From: Larix sibirica
Taxonomy: Eukaryota; Streptophyta; Pinopsida; Pinales; Pinaceae
Assembly: GCA_004151065.3 (NCBI GenBank)
Contig: NWUY0300012839.1
Span: 119,839-146,023 of the forward strand
DNA length: 26,185 bases
Direction: 5' to 3'
Shown piece by piece: positions 9,332-19,860 of the stretch (the first letter of the stretch is position 1; each line of letters opens with the position of its first letter). The notes beneath the pieces are model-generated. The model had not been told where the DNA came from. It ran no database searches and saw only the letters and a program-made list of their open reading frames with translations. Made by a program: the position numbers and the translations under genes.

Positions 9332-11550
9332 CAGAGGGCTCCATGTGAAAAGGCACATGATGGTGCTCAAAGGCTGTTTATCAGGGTATATAGCCTTAAG
9401 GATTTTCAGGTCACGTTTCCTTGCCGTCACATTTTGTGAGATCACATTTTCATTCCATCATATTTTGCGGGGTCACGTTTACATGTGTCTGTTTCATATA
9501 AGGTTAATGCTTCAGCACCCTGATTTTTGCACATACAGCCTAATGTATAGGGCTAATGTTGCATTTTGGATAATGTAATATAATAATATTGGTATGGGAA
9601 ATAAATGTAATATATAAATGACATTTCTATTAAATGGTCATTTATGGTTATCATTCCAAGTTTCCTGTTAATTTGCTATTTGAAAAATTAATTTTTTGGG
9701 ATTGATTGATTGATTTAGTAAATTCCCTGTTTCCTAAAATCTTTGTGGGTCACAATTCCATGTGTCTTTTTGGAACTGTACCTGTTTCCCAGTTTCATTC
9801 AACCTTTCTTTATATGCCTGCTCATTGGACTGCTTGCTCCCATTTTGTACCCCAATGTGAATCAAGAACAGGGTTATGTGTGGGGGGCAAAAGGGGTATC
9901 AATAGAAGCAGTAGAGGCCCAGGAGGGTGTGGGAGTGGTACATGAATGTGGTCTTCGAGGAGCATGTGGAGAACTATCTGTTGCAGGAGCCCGGATGGTT
10001 AGTAGTGTTTTTGACAAAAGAAGGTAAAGACAGCCCTATCTCAGCATTCAACTTTTTTATTTTAGCTTTACTTTCACTGTTCAGTTAGGCATCTAGTTTG
10101 ACAATACATTGATGGGTTATATCCAAAGGCGCTTTTAGACAAGGATAACATCTATGCCAACGATTTTGGCAATGTAGTACTTGAGATGGTTGAGTCCCCC
10201 AGTTGTTGGTCTATGGAAAAACTGCATTTGAACCCTTCCCCCATCAAAGCTCTGTGCACTATGCCCAAGCTATGTCTCTTTTCTTTACCATTTTGCAATA
10301 TTTAATGGATAGGGAAGCTGGTTTTATAGTGATTTATGAGATATTTACAAAATAAAACGCTGGGATTATTTGTCTCTTAGAAAATACCAAGCGAAAATAA
10401 TAGCTGAAGATCTTTCAAATATGCCTAGATCATCTATTCTTTCCCTTGAAAAAACGTAGACTTGGCAAAGTTATGGTCTGAAAACTCAAACTGCCTTCTT
10501 TCCAGTGAATATTTGGACTTCAAATTGTTGAAAATCCTCTAGAAGCATTGAAAAAGGGCGTTGAATATCAGTCCAATTCTTTCACTAGAAGGGTTGTTGT
10601 TTCATCAAAAAACAGCAGCAAGTCTCTGAAAAATGTGGTAAAAAAGCCCTGAAGACATTTTAAAATGTGCTGGTAGTGTTTCAAGGAAGTACTTGGTTGT
10701 ATCCTCACCTAATTGGGTGTATCCTGTTTCACTGATGGTTTCAGAAGGCTATAACCAACTGCAATTGAAGCTTTACGTTTATAGCATTCTTCCATATTAT
10801 TTATCCATGCTTTATGTTGTCTTGTTGAAAATTTTATTCACTGGATGGAACTACTACCAGTTTAAAAAAAACCGATGACACAGACGACAATGCAGTTCCC
10901 TTATAGGAATCAAAACCAGGGATGACCAGAATTTGTAAATTGTCAATCTGTTATTAATAAGTAATCCACAGTTTTTTCATAATGTGAGGAGGATATATTC
11001 AGCTACAAATAAAGGTTCAGGATTGTAACATTGTTTCCTCTTAGTTGTCCCTTTAATATCTTTCTAGATTTAGAATTGATCCATTAGGTGGAAACGTTAC
11101 TGGATAAGTATTTGATGTATACGACCTAGGATGCAAGCTAGGCCCAGTAATATCACATACCAATACTTCCATGAGTCTTCAAGTGTATAATCTTCAAACA
11201 CTATGCATGTGGAGGGTTGCCCTGATGCATCACCTCCCTTCACTGTTAGAAGCCAAACATTATTTGGCAGAAATAGGTAACTTGCATGCTGGAGAAATGA
11301 GCTTGAAGTTAAATAATTTTTCCACTACACTGTCTAACATCACATATTGGGAAGCCTTACTGTTCCTCTTTTCTTATTCTTGATATGGTTTGTTCTTGAG
11401 AAAAGAATGCAGGTGGAATTGGTTCTGTACAGAGTTTTTCATATTTAATGTAGAAGTCATGCAATGCATTTATTTTATTATTTGCAGATTTTTGTTTTAT
11501 GCATTTGATGAAATATTGATTATCGGAATAAATGGTGCGGGTTGTCCCAG

Positions 11551-12693
11551 GACGAGGAAGACGAATACGACAAAGTTGCTCTTGGCAGGGAAGATGCAGG
11601 TGAACGGACTTATATGAGAGAGATTATGGATGTTGGTCCCAAGGTAAATTCTCACAATGCTCTACCCAGATCTTTCTATGAACTGAAAAACTCGTGGAGA
11701 GATCCTCGCGCAAACCATTATGCAGCAAGCACTAGGCTTAAAGAGGATGACGAGGAGGCTGCTGCTCATCCTGATACAGATACAGTTATGGTTGATAAGC
11801 TCAACTTAGATGAAGAGGAAGAGGGCAGAAAACTGAATGACGAGAAAGAAAATAAAAAGTTCGAGGATACAATTAATGGAATTGCAAGAAAAGATGAGAT
11901 CGGCAGTTTGCTTTTGCAAGAAGTCAAACCCAGAATAGAGTTGAAGTCTATTATGAAAGTTAAGCAAAATCAAATAGAATCTCAGCAAGTATTGGAATCT
12001 GAACCTTCACCTTTGGAACAGGCAACAGGTGTACCTGGAGTGTGTACTCCCCCATTTGATTCCTTTATGCAGAAGACCAAGAAACGAGTGAGATTTGAGC
12101 TTGGAAGTAAAGGGGATCCCGCTGAGTTGGAACCAAAACATGATGACATCGAAGGTGTGAACTCAAGAAAGAGACCATCAATAAGAGGAGCCATTTCTTC
12201 AGATTCAGTACAGGATGACTGCCTTGGAGTGCCGGACTATGTTAAGAATCCCTCTAAATACAGACACTATACATTGGATTGGTCAAATGAGGACAGTGAC
12301 ACAATGAACATGCAAGCTTTTAAAGATTTTTCACAGCTGGTAAAGCCATCTGGCTCTGCTGCATCCACACAACTGGATAATTCTGCAGAGCTACCCAGAT
12401 CAGTTACTTATATTCCTAGGAAAAAAGCAGCATGCTTTGAGAAAATGAGAGAGAATTCAGATCACACAATCAATTGCCAGACTACAGAGGAGGTTTCAAG
12501 TGAAAACTCTAATAGGCCGGCTATTATTCCTGTTAGTATTGCTGCCAGTCAGGCAACAGAAATTGAGCTACCTACAGTGATTAATGCTGAAGGTGAATTT
12601 GAGGAATTGAACACTAAAAACAGAAATGCCGGATTACAAAAAACACGACAATATAGGTCTAGAGCTAAAGCATATGAGGAGACAGATGGTTGA
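11551..12693 (+). CDS. TSSC4: TSSC4-family protein, exon 2 (residues 127-506)
   Basis: Second and last coding exon, 380 codons plus TGA. It starts DEEDEYDKVALGREDAGERT and continues through the plant-conserved NSHNALPRSF and WRDPRANHYAA blocks. An acidic, charged middle follows (residues ~190-230). LKSIMK (around 257-262) and KKRVRF (303-308) come next; they resemble the SILK and RVxF docking motifs for protein phosphatase 1. The TSSC4 signature is VPDYVKNPSKYRHYTLDWS (353-371), matching the human type PDY..HP..W..Y.L; it precedes SVTYIPRKKAACFE. SRKRP near 331-335 is a possible nuclear signal. No membrane segment or signal peptide is seen, fitting a nuclear protein. The frame is open for over 1.1 kb in an AT-rich region full of stops, strong evidence that it is real. 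Role in U5 snRNP assembly is inferred from the animal family member; no plant function is claimed. Confidence 0.85.
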   Translation, partial: DEEDEYDKVALGREDAGERTYMREIMDVGPKVNSHNALPRSFYELKNSWRDPRANHYAASTRLKEDDEEAAAHPDTDTVMVDKLNLDEEEEGRKLNDEKENKKFEDTINGIARKDEIGSLLLQEVKPRIELKSIMKVKQNQIESQQVLESEPSPLEQATGVPGVCTPPFDSFMQKTKKRVRFELGSKGDPAELEPKHDDIEGVNSRKRPSIRGAISSDSVQDDCLGVPDYVKNPSKYRHYTLDWSNEDSDTMNMQAFKDFSQLVKPSGSAASTQLDNSAELPRSVTYIPRKKAACFEKMRENSDHTINCQTTEEVSSENSNRPAIIPVSIAASQATEIELPTVINAEGEFEELNTKNRNAGLQKTRQYRSRAKAYEETDG

Positions 12694-14018
12694 CTGCACT
12701 TTAGAGACAATCGTTTTGGATTTCTTTTTATATATCCCGTACAGAACCTGTAAATCCTTTTGTTTATCGGAGATAATTTTTGTGGAGATGTCACCTTTTG
12801 ATCTATTCAAATTTGGTTCCCAACAACTATAACTTGCGTCTTCCTTTTGCATCTTTTCCATTTTCCATATCATGTCTAGACTATCATGGTTATTTTGACA
12901 TTGATTTGTCACAGGATGATGTTTGTATCATAAGGATTATTTGCTAATGGCTATTTTTAAAGGGAGGAAGTTTGATTGAATTAGTGTTTAATCATCGACA
13001 CAAATGTTCGGTCAATACACTTGGGTTTCTTGAATTCAAAGTTGGGTTAATCTTGCAAGGCATTACCATCTCTGTCTGTAACATGATCAATTTGAAAACC
13101 TTGAATGTATTAATGCCCTATAAGTGGGAGTGCTCGTGCCAAGGAATTTGGTACACCAACATTGCACCTTTGATACTGATGGTTTCAGCAGAGTTTTTGT
13201 GCATTTAGTATTGGATGAGATTATTGCGTAGCGGCGATGGTACATTGTAACATTTGTTTTGCCTTTTCAGGGATAGCATCAGTTCCAATGCATTGGATAG
13301 CAGGAATTTTTCATGAAGGCTGCCAGAAACTTGAGTATTCAGAGCTTAGTTATGTGGTGCTCAATACCCCTACCCTACGGTCCACTAATCTGAATGATAA
13401 GAGGACGCCATTCATGTTTTGACGTGGTGCATGCGGTGCTCACTTTCCTTTCTGCTTTACTATATCTAGTTTAGATTCGAAAGGTTACTAAAGGTTCTGT
13501 TTAAATTATTTTGATTGGTGGCTGGTTAATTTGTCCCATCTGCTTTAGATTATCCAATAAATTGATTAAAACTTCCTTATTTCTAAGTTGCTCTTCTTTC
13601 CTTTGTACGGCGAGGTATGGGCGGGACCATGTTGTAGTGATTGTTTTATGTTTGAATTTTTTTCCCTTTTAAAGTTTTAAAGGGCTTTTGTTCAAGACCA
13701 GCAGATTCCGTTGTCAGCTTTTATCAACAATTCATTAAAGAAATGATAGAAAGGATCAATAGTGAATCACAAAATACACATGATGAATTCGTCATCAAGT
13801 GGATAGATGGTATATTGGTATTTATTCTGGAGCCACAATAGTCGACTTAAATGGTGGCTAAGCTTCTAGCATCATGTAGCGGGAAGCTACATGCTTTCTG
13901 CGTGATGGCTGCTACACGGGGAATGGAATTCTGCTCAAGCAAAGATTAGCGGATGGAAATAATTCGAGTCATCCCCTATGGGGAAGAAGAGGCAATATGC
14001 TATAGAGGATCCCTGGGG
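12694..14018 (+). other. TSSC4 3' flank; no further gene recognised
   Basis: This stretch should hold the 3' UTR. A canonical AATAAA occurs only at about 13557, so a nearer non-canonical plant poly(A) signal may be used; I cannot place the end. Short frames at 12972-13208 and 13237-13422 show no domain. An 8-bp stem (CATGTAGC-GGGAA-GCTACATG at 13873-13893) is isolated and has no terminator-like context. Confidence 0.4.
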
Positions 14019-14283
14019 TGTAGAAAATGGAAGAGTAGACGCTAACAAAGTAGAAAATGGAAGAGTAGACACTAACAAAGTGATCTATTACCATCAAACA
14101 ATGTAACTCAGAATGTAACTCACTAACAAATTGTTGAGAGAATATTTCAAACACACATCAAAATAAGATCTAAGAAAATATCTCACCCATCCTAACAACT
14201 CTAACTAATTAGTCATTTATAGAATGTGACTACTCATTTATAGAATGTGACTATTACACCAATGTAAGCATTAAAGTCCAACA
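14019..14283 (-). mobile_element. 3' LTR of a minus-strand Ty1/copia-type element
   Basis: On the minus strand the 265-bp segment begins TGTTGGACTTTAATGC (14283), contains a TATA-like TTCTATAAATGA twice and ends CATTTTCTACA (14019), the usual look of a short plant copia LTR. Immediately upstream on the minus strand is a purine-rich ATGAGAGGA at 14284-14292, a plausible polypurine tract, making this the 3' LTR. It contains a 30-bp tandem duplication near its end. The matching primer-binding site is at 15012-15022. Confidence 0.75.
14020..14079. repeat. 30-bp tandem duplication in copia LTR
   Basis: GTAGAAAATGGAAGAGTAGA starts two consecutive 30-bp units (14020-14049, 14050-14079) that differ at one base. 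The near identity suggests a recent duplication relative to the surrounding relics. Confidence 0.95.
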
Positions 14284-14516
14284 TCCTCTCATAATGCTTA
14301 CATTACTGAAAAATAAAACTCATAGAAAGCAAACACATACTAAATGAACAATGAAGAACATTCTTTAGAAGATAACCAAAACATTCTTTAGAAGCTGTGT
14401 TTTTTTAAAACAGTTCTAAGATTCCTTCAAGCCATTAGTTTCACAGCTACAATCCAAGTTTTTCAACATCATTGGACACCATTAGCATGTGTGATGTTTC
14501 ATAACCCTTGAAAAGT

Positions 14517-14788
14517 ATGATGCTGAACTTTCGGATCCTGGATCTCCCTTGAACTGTTTGACAACAATCCCCACATGCATGTATCATGACCTCAATGAAG
14601 TGTAGTTTCTTTGTTCCTCCAATGTCTCAGACTATTTCTGCAACCCTTTATTATGATGCCGAATTTTCAGATCTTGGATCTCTCTTGAACTGTTTGACAA
14701 CAATCCCCACATGCATGTATCATGACATCAATGAAGTATAGTTTCTTCGATCCTCCGATGTCTCAGACTATTTCTGCAACCCTTCATT
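14517..14788. repeat. 136-bp tandem duplication
   Basis: Copies at 14517-14652 and 14653-14788 share ATGATGC, GATC.TGGATCTC, TTGAACTGTTTGACAACAAT and TGTCTCAGACTATTTCTGCA at an offset of 136 bp, with only scattered differences. Confidence 0.95.
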
Positions 14789-14869
14789 TTTAGTTCAACC
14801 TGCTCCAAAATTCCGATGTCTCAGACTATTTCTGCAACCCTTCATTTTTAGTTCAACCTGCTCCGACTT
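14754..14869. repeat. 58-bp tandem duplication overlapping the 136-bp repeat
   Basis: TCCGATGTCTCAGACTATTT begins at 14754 and again at 14812, and the copies are nearly identical. The tail of the second 136-bp copy has been duplicated again, so duplication was sequential. Confidence 0.95.
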
Positions 14870-15011
14870 GGAGATTCATCCTAAAAATTATGTTCTAATG
14901 TCATCATCATTTATCTCACAATTTAGAGATAAGTCTAACAAGCACTAATTCCAAAAAAGTTATAAAACCCTAACCAAATAAAACTAACATAGTTGTTCCT
15001 TTTTCTTTGAA

Positions 15012-15022
15012 GTCTGATACCA
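15012..15022 (-). other. Primer-binding site of copia-type remnant
   Basis: Minus-strand TGGTATCAGAC matches the initiator tRNA-Met site over its first ten bases. It directly follows TTTCTACA, the same eight bases that end the LTR at 14019. The 5' LTR to the right (from 15023) keeps only about nine bases before diverging, so it is lost or truncated. Confidence 0.75.
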
Positions 15023-15187
15023 TGTAGAAAAATCATTGTTTCTACACAAATCAAAAACTGCTTCAAGGGATGCGAATAAAAAACTGTTTAAGGGATGTGT
15101 TTTTATTTCTTTTTGGTAATAGAAATGCGATTATTGTTTAAAATTTATATTTTTTAAAAGTTACCCACATGACAACTCTAACATACT

Positions 15188-15572
15188 GGGTTGTAGGGTT
15201 GTACAGGTACCTTGCAACATAATAAACCATTAAAAAGACACAAAGACAATGTTCACAAAATTTAAGAGTAGAATCAAAACAATGTTTAAGATGAGGGTTT
15301 TTGAATTTTGTCAAACATTATTTAAAAAGCTTTGCAACAAGCATGGCCACATATAAAGATGGATGGATAATTGCAAATATGGGTTGTAGGGTTGTACAAG
15401 TACCTTGCAACATAATAAAACATTAAAAAGACAAAAAGACAATGTTCACAAAATTTAAGAGTAGAATCAAAACAATGTTTAAGATGGGGTTTTTGAATTT
15501 TGTCAAGCATTATTTAAAAAGCTTTGCAATAAGCATGGCCACATAGAGATGGATGGATAATTACAAATATTT
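15188..15572. repeat. 193-bp tandem duplication
   Basis: GGGTTGTAGGGTTGTACA begins at 15188 and 15381. The two units are nearly identical along their length (for example TTAAGAGTAGAATCAAAACA and AGCATGGCCACATA), with a few substitutions and small indels. No coding content is recognised. The high identity marks it as younger than the 1.06-kb duplication. Confidence 0.95.
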
Positions 15573-15628
15573 TTTAGGTGATTAAAGGATATGGTTGATG
15601 GCAAATGGCATCAATTATCAAAATTTGT

Positions 15629-15874
15629 GAGGGATCCTCTTCCCATTTCCTTTAAGCATGGTTACAGTAGATAACACCAATTATCAAAAGTTCACCTCCA
15701 AAAGGCCTTAGAGGGATCCTCTTCCCATTTCCTTTAAGCATAGTTACAGTGGATAACACCAGTTATCAAAAGTTCACCTCCAAAAGGCCCTAGAGGGATC
15801 CTCTTCCCATTTCATTTAAGCATGGTTATAGTGGATAGCACCAATTATCAAAAGATCACCTCCAATTGGTAGTG
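15629..15874. repeat. 82-bp tandem repeat, three units
   Basis: GAGGGATCCTCTTCCCATTT begins at 15629, 15711 and 15793, exactly 82 bp apart. Each unit also contains TTTAAGCAT, ATCAAAAG and CACCTCCAA. Partial unit edges extend on both sides (15610-15628 and after 15874). No function is recognised. Confidence 0.95.
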
Positions 15875-15984
15875 CAAAAGGCTCCCCAAGGATCCTCTAA
15901 AGCATATGTCGCTTCATCCACTAGGGGGATATTGAATTATTTTTATTCGATTTTTTGGGCGATTAAAGGACACTGTTTTTCATT

Positions 15985-16236
<252 letters not shown>

Positions 16237-18600
16237 GTATGAGGAGCCCGAATTACTGTTAAGTCAGTCATTATTTATGGTGTCTTTCGACACCACCTTC
16301 CACTCTTCTGGAAATCTTAATCTGGTTACTGACTGAAGAATTGAAAATGGACTTGAAAGTTTGGGAGTATTTCCTATTTTAATTGCGCAGTGTAGGTTTG
16401 ATTATTTTTCTCAACCGGTTCTGTGATTGCTTGGTTTTAAAAATTAGATATGGTGTTTTAGTTAGGGTTTTCTATTTTAATCGCGCGGTGTAGGTTTGAT
16501 GATTTTTCTGAACAGGTGTTTTAATTGCTTTTATTTTTATTTTTAAATTCAATATGATGTTTTCTTTAGGGTTTTTTAATCGGTGTTGTAAGGGTCTTTT
16601 GAAATTCAATATCCTCTTGTGTTTTCCAGTCATGACTAATATCTGTAATGCACGAAATCCAAAGATTTATGACCGTTTTTCTTTGTCTCCTTTGAAGATA
16701 CGGGTTTGATTTTGAGAGGTGATGCTGATGGTAGAAGGATCTGGTTTTTCAATTTGTCGAGAGGTGAAGCTGATGTGAAAGGGTGTGGATTTGCAATTAG
16801 TTCGTAAATTTAGGTTCAAATATACGACTGAGAATATTTTCGTTTTCTTTTAAATTTGTAAAAGTATTTTGTGTACTACATGGAAGGATCTTTCTATGTA
16901 AAGTAGATTGGTAACATATTTAAGGTATATGGGTGAATCTTCTAAATTGATAGAAGGCGACATTTTGTTGTTTGTATTGGATGATGATGTGTTATACCTT
17001 GGTCTGGCATGACAAACCCCGCGTAGGATAAAAGACAACCAAAAGGCCTTGCTTTTCTGGTGATTTAGGGGTAAAAACTGATTAAAGCTTTTCCAGTTTT
17101 CTGGTGATTTATGGGTAAAAACTGGTTAAATTTTTTGTAATTTCATCAATTGAGATTGCCTGCCCAATTTTAAAATTACTCAGATTGTTGAAATTGCCTA
17201 AGAACTCTTAATAATGATTTTTGCAAGAATTGCTCTGCCTGATTCCTGTGATTTCTGTGAGTTGGGAGATGGAAGATTTTAGTTAAACCTTATACAGCTC
17301 CTGACAAACCGTAGCCATTAATGTGGGTTCTGGAATCTTGGTAGACCGTTTTTATTAAATTTTTATAAAATCTCCCAGTAACATGTCAAATCTGTCCGGT
17401 GATTAAAGTTCACCATTTTATTGAATTTGTAGGGTTCATTTGATTTGAAGTAGACTTAACATATGATGGGTAAAAGCTTGGAGGAAACTTCGTTTTTACC
17501 CCTAAATTGTATTGTGCCTTACCTATTTCAAACCCTCTCACAGTCGGCATTGGGATGGGGTTGATTTATATTCCGTCTTCGTTTTTATGTCACCAATATA
17601 AATGGTTCGTTTTTATGTCGCCAATGTAAATTGTGATTTGGGATCGTTGTTGATTTGGTATTGTAATTTTGTGTTTCGTTAATCTGGAGTGATAATACAC
17701 GGTGATTGGTGTTACTGCGGGTTTAGGCTCTGGATTTTCTGGTAGGTGAGTTGTTTTGCATCAAGCGAATTTTAAATATTTATTGTGACATATATACTTT
17801 GTTTCTAATCCTGATTTTGATTTGTATTAGAATATTGAAATAATGTGGGTAATGTTTTTTTGATTTATTGTTAGTGTTGTTGTTGGTTTTATTTCAATGT
17901 GTTTGAATTAAGTTTAATTTATTAAATTTTTTAATTAAATCTTTTACATGCAAGATGAGGGTTTTCCTAAATCTTTCTCATGCAAGATAAGGTTTCTCTT
18001 TAGCTTTATGTAAAAAGACTTTGTTGATTTTATCATAAAGAATTTTTTTTTACAAAAGGATAAGACTCCATACATTTGACACATGTATTTGTTGGCTTTC
18101 AAAATAGTGCTACGAGCTTGACGACCTTAAAGCTCTACACTAGCCAAATTTTGCTCTTCACAATGGTGATGGGTAGTTGTGGTTAGGGTAAGCCAAGCCT
18201 CTTAGTAGTAACATTCCATCATTTTTTTGTTTTTGTTATTTTTATTTGGACAATATAATAAAGTGTAGTTTAAATGTTTTAGGTTTTCAATTTCTTTTAA
18301 GTTTATTTTTTGTTTGTATTTTAAGTGAAAATTTTTAAAGCATTTTATAATCACAAATATTTTTATAAAAATTTGTATAATTTGAGTGTGAAGAGGGTAT
18401 TTGAGGGTTCTAAATCTATTTATAAATTCAAAAATACAATTAAAATTTGTAAAAATTTGGATTTTATTAAAACATAGAATAAATAGATTATTCCATATAA
18501 TAATAAAAAAAGAAAAGTTTGATTCTTATTTGTAAGATATGTATATATTTATATATATACATAATTTTTTTTCTTTCCAAAAATTTGTTTTTTTTAATCA
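16237..18600. other. Unassigned AT-rich stretch with small duplications
   Basis: No gene recognised. Several two-copy direct repeats are visible: a ~98-bp unit (CTATTTTAAT..GCGC.GTGTAGG at 16374 and 16472), a 45-bp unit (GAGAGGTGA.GCTGATG at 16714 and 16759), a 44-bp unit (TTTTCTGGTGATTTA at 17053 and 17097) and a 28-bp unit (TTCGTTTTTATGTC at 17578 and 17606). GCAAGATRAGG occurs twice near 17950-17990. The part right after the H4 stop may include old histone 3' flank, but nothing confirms this. Confidence 0.5.
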
Positions 18601-18614
18601 AAATTAATTTGTGT

Positions 18615-19340
18615 GCATTATCTAAACTTTGACTATAGATTTGGTAATTATATTACTTTACATATTAATTTGATAGAAAAGCTTTTTCCATGGTTTGTCT
18701 AATTGGTTGCATGCCATGTTTTTTAAGTTTTTGTTTTCTTTCCATGAAGTTATTTTTCACAATTAAAGAGCAAAAATGTGTAGATGGTTCCTCATTTACC
18801 TTTAAGGTGGTTTCCCATTGTGATTGTGTATGGTGTTTAATTGTGTTATGTACTTTTTGAAGTATCAATAGTTGAATATAGTTCCATTACTTGTTGATCT
18901 TGAACTTGTTTCCATTCTTTTTGTGACTTCAACCTGTTTTCTTTATCAAAACTAATTGTTTGTTTCCATTCTTTTTGTGACTTCAACATGTTTTCTTTAT
19001 CAAAACTAATTGTTTGCATTGTCTAAACATAGATTATAGGCTTGGTAATAATATTGCTTTACATATTAATTGAAAGGAATTGTTTGTATGTTTTTTTTTT
19101 TTTAATTTTTTGCATCATCTCCTGCCATGAAATTATTTGTCATAATGAAAGAGCAAAAATGTGGAGATGCTTACTCATTTAACTTGAAGGTGGTTTCCAA
19201 TTGTGATTGTGTACGATGTTTAATTATTTAGGTCCTTTTTGAAGTGTCAATGGTTGAATATAGTTTTCCATTGCTTGTTGATGTTGAACTTGTGCTTCCA
19301 TTCTTTTTGTGACATTAAACATTGTAGAGATTATTTATAT
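18615..19340. repeat. About 401-bp direct duplication
   Basis: GCATTRTCTAAAC at 18615 recurs at 19016. The two copies share CTTTACATATTAATT, AAAGAGCAAAAATGTG, TTGTGATTGTGTA and GTTGAATATAGTT in the same order. They have diverged by substitutions, a T-run expansion near 19090 and indels. A 54-bp tandem duplication sits at the end of copy 1. No coding content is seen; the area may be the 5' untranslated part of the gypsy element that follows. Confidence 0.9.
18907..19014. repeat. 54-bp tandem duplication
   Basis: TGTTTCCATTCTTTTTGTGA starts at 18907 and 18961. The two 54-bp units differ at about one base, so this event is more recent than the 401-bp duplication it lies in. Confidence 0.95.
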
Positions 19341-19522
19341 TGAAGTTGTGCTCCATGTTTATAGCTCTATACATGTTTTGTATTCTTGTCTCTTATGTTG
19401 TTTAAGTATTTGGTTTATACCATGAATTTTTTTAGAACCACTTTGAATGACCTTGTCCATACCATTAAGAGTAGATTTGATGAATTGAAAAGAGTAGTAT
19501 TTTTAGTATTAAGAATGAAACA

Positions 19523-19860
19523 TAATCTTTTACATAATTGGATGCTAATAAATTAGCAAATGATTTCAATCATCCAGATGGTTTATGAGCCTAGAAGGGA
19601 ATAACATTTTCACATGGGATCAAATGAAACAAACTTTTATAGAAAAGTACAAGGATTATTGTAAAGCCAAGGATACTAGAGATGAAATCTCTAGGATGTA
19701 GCATGGAGAGAACAAGTCTTTAGAGGACCATGAACAAAGACTTGGATGCTAATAAATTAGCAAATAATCTTTTACATAATTGGATGCTAATAAATTAGCA
19801 AATGGATGAGAACAAGGATAATCTTTTACATAATTGGATGCTATTGAACATAGATATATT
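19523..19860. repeat. Scattered direct repeats within gag remnant
   Basis: AATCTTTTACATAATTGGAT followed by GCTAATAAATTAGC occurs at about 19523, 19766 and (partly) 19820, and a half copy at 19742. The repeats interrupt the gag reading frame between its two recognisable blocks. Confidence 0.85.
19579..19740 (+). pseudogene. Ty3/gypsy gag fragment
   Basis: The frame reads WFMSLEGNNIFTWDQMKQTF, IEKYKDYCKAKDTRDEISRM, a stop, then HGENKSLEDHEQR. This matches the plant retrotransposon Gag block (W...L....I.TW..L...F..K/Y......R.EI...KQ...ESL..Y..R). Gag forms the cytoplasmic virus-like particle. One in-frame stop plus downstream rearrangement make it non-functional. No start codon or upstream LTR could be placed. 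Confidence 0.8.

Larger units (their letters stand above)
7053..11550 (+). other. TSSC4 intron 1 (4498 bp)
   Basis: Donor GTTAGA at 7053 and acceptor TTGTCCCAG ending at 11550 join two phase-0 exons and keep the conserved reading frame. The intron is long for a plant gene and contains two hAT transposase relics (7685-8525 minus, 9162-9331 plus). The acceptor has a weak pyrimidine tract; TTATTTGCAG ending near 11487 is an alternative acceptor but would add residues outside the conserved block. From 9332 to 11550 I recognise nothing beyond short AT-rich and low-complexity stretches, including TCACRTTT-like words repeated at about 9407-9480. Confidence 0.8.
14284..15011 (-). mobile_element. Short interior of copia-type remnant
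   Basis: Only about 730 bp separate the putative polypurine tract from the primer-binding site, against 4-5 kb in a complete copia element. I find no gag, integrase, RT or RNase H motif in either strand. Much of the interior is tandemly duplicated (136-bp and 58-bp units). It is either an internally deleted copy or a non-autonomous short (TRIM-like) element. Confidence 0.6.

Noticed and set aside
9706-10027. Two overlapping frames with Gly-rich ends in the intron
   Set aside because: Neither resembles a known family, and the Gly-rich parts arise from low-complexity GGTGTGGG sequence.
13873-13893. Eight-base stem-loop as a terminator or MITE end
   Set aside because: Isolated short stem without a U tract or target duplication; likely chance.
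15629-15874. 82-bp repeats considered as a CRISPR-like array
   Set aside because: Units are contiguous and whole-length similar, with no repeat-spacer structure, in a plant nuclear context.
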